From: Chaetorhynchus papuensis
Taxonomy: Eukaryota > Chordata > Aves > Passeriformes > Rhipiduridae
DNA length: 64,000 nucleotides
Direction of reading: 5' to 3'
Assembly: GCA_013396525.1 (NCBI GenBank)
Contig: VWYX01001233.1
Location: forward strand, 1-64,000
In this document: positions 63,921 to 64,000 of the stretch, in pieces
Layout: each line of letters opens with the position of its first letter
Position numbering within the stretch: the first letter of the stretch is position 1
Translations under genes and position numbers: made by a program
Notes under the pieces: generated by a model
The model's input: only the letters and a program-made list of their open reading frames with translations
What the model was told of the DNA's origin: nothing
Databases searched by the model: none

Positions 63921-64000
63921 CTCCCAGGGTAGCTGAGAGCAGGAAATGTGTCCCATATTTCTTGATCAGGTTTTCTGTGATCTGTTGAAGGGTCGGGCGC
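63921..64000 (-). CDS. BRINP3: BRINP3 coding exon, partial (probably exon 3), MACPF signature
   Basis: The 3' part of a coding exon; its 5' part lies beyond the window. Read on the minus strand it encodes 26 whole codons, beginning RPTLQQ, and ends with one base of a split Gly codon before a GTAGGG donor at 63920. It carries the MACPF signature Y-G-T-H-F-x6-G-G, and the second Gly of the pair is completed by the next exon. MACPF proteins include perforin and complement C9; in BRINPs the domain is conserved but no pore activity is established to my knowledge. The wording of the segment (IKKYGTHFLLSATLGG) fits BRINP2/3, whereas BRINP1 has a different reading around this motif. The exon number is inferred from the usual eight-exon layout of the gene, not seen here. 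Confidence 0.95.

Overview
The window is a piece of a bird genome, most likely a songbird (passerine). It lies almost wholly inside one large neuronal gene, BRINP3 (BMP/retinoic acid-inducible neural-specific protein 3, also FAM5C), transcribed on the minus strand. The bird call rests on about seventeen CR1 LINE fragments, several ending in the tandem ATTCTRTGAT-type tail of avian CR1, on LTRs of bird endogenous-retrovirus type, and on the lack of any mammalian Alu, B1 or L1 sequence that I can see. The species cannot be fixed from the sequence.

Five coding exons of BRINP3 are present, all with GT donors; the four acceptors inside the window are all AG. In gene order (right to left) they are 64000-63921 (cut by the window edge), 54214-54024, 36568-36463, 33644-33408 and 10923-10701. 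Their phases join without a frame error and give 278 complete residues, about a third of the protein. They cover the C-terminal half of the MACPF domain, the conserved stretch after it, the cysteine-rich segment and the helical segment beyond. The 5' exons lie to the right of the window. The large last coding exon lies to the left.

The rest is intron: 9.7 kb, 17.5 kb, 2.8 kb, 22.5 kb, and at least 10.7 kb running off the left edge. It holds CR1 fragments, including one degraded CR1 of about 2.9 kb (17090-20040) that contains a 420-base assembly gap. It also holds two well-bounded solo LTRs of one family (28523-28892 and 54318-54693), three less certain LTR remnants, one 17-bp minisatellite and several microsatellites. 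All LTRs point against BRINP3. I see no second protein-coding gene, no tRNA or rRNA, no CRISPR array and no operon-like layout. The open frames outside the exons are chance frames or readings through repeats.

I did not find an undescribed biological system. The most testable observations are a near-perfect 68-bp CR1 inverted repeat in the intron before the second exon of the window, with a further copy beyond that exon that could also pair; the two solo LTRs with separate target-site duplications and intact-looking promoter boxes, one only about 100 bp from a splice acceptor; and a pair of octamer (ATGCAAAT) motifs 11 bp apart.
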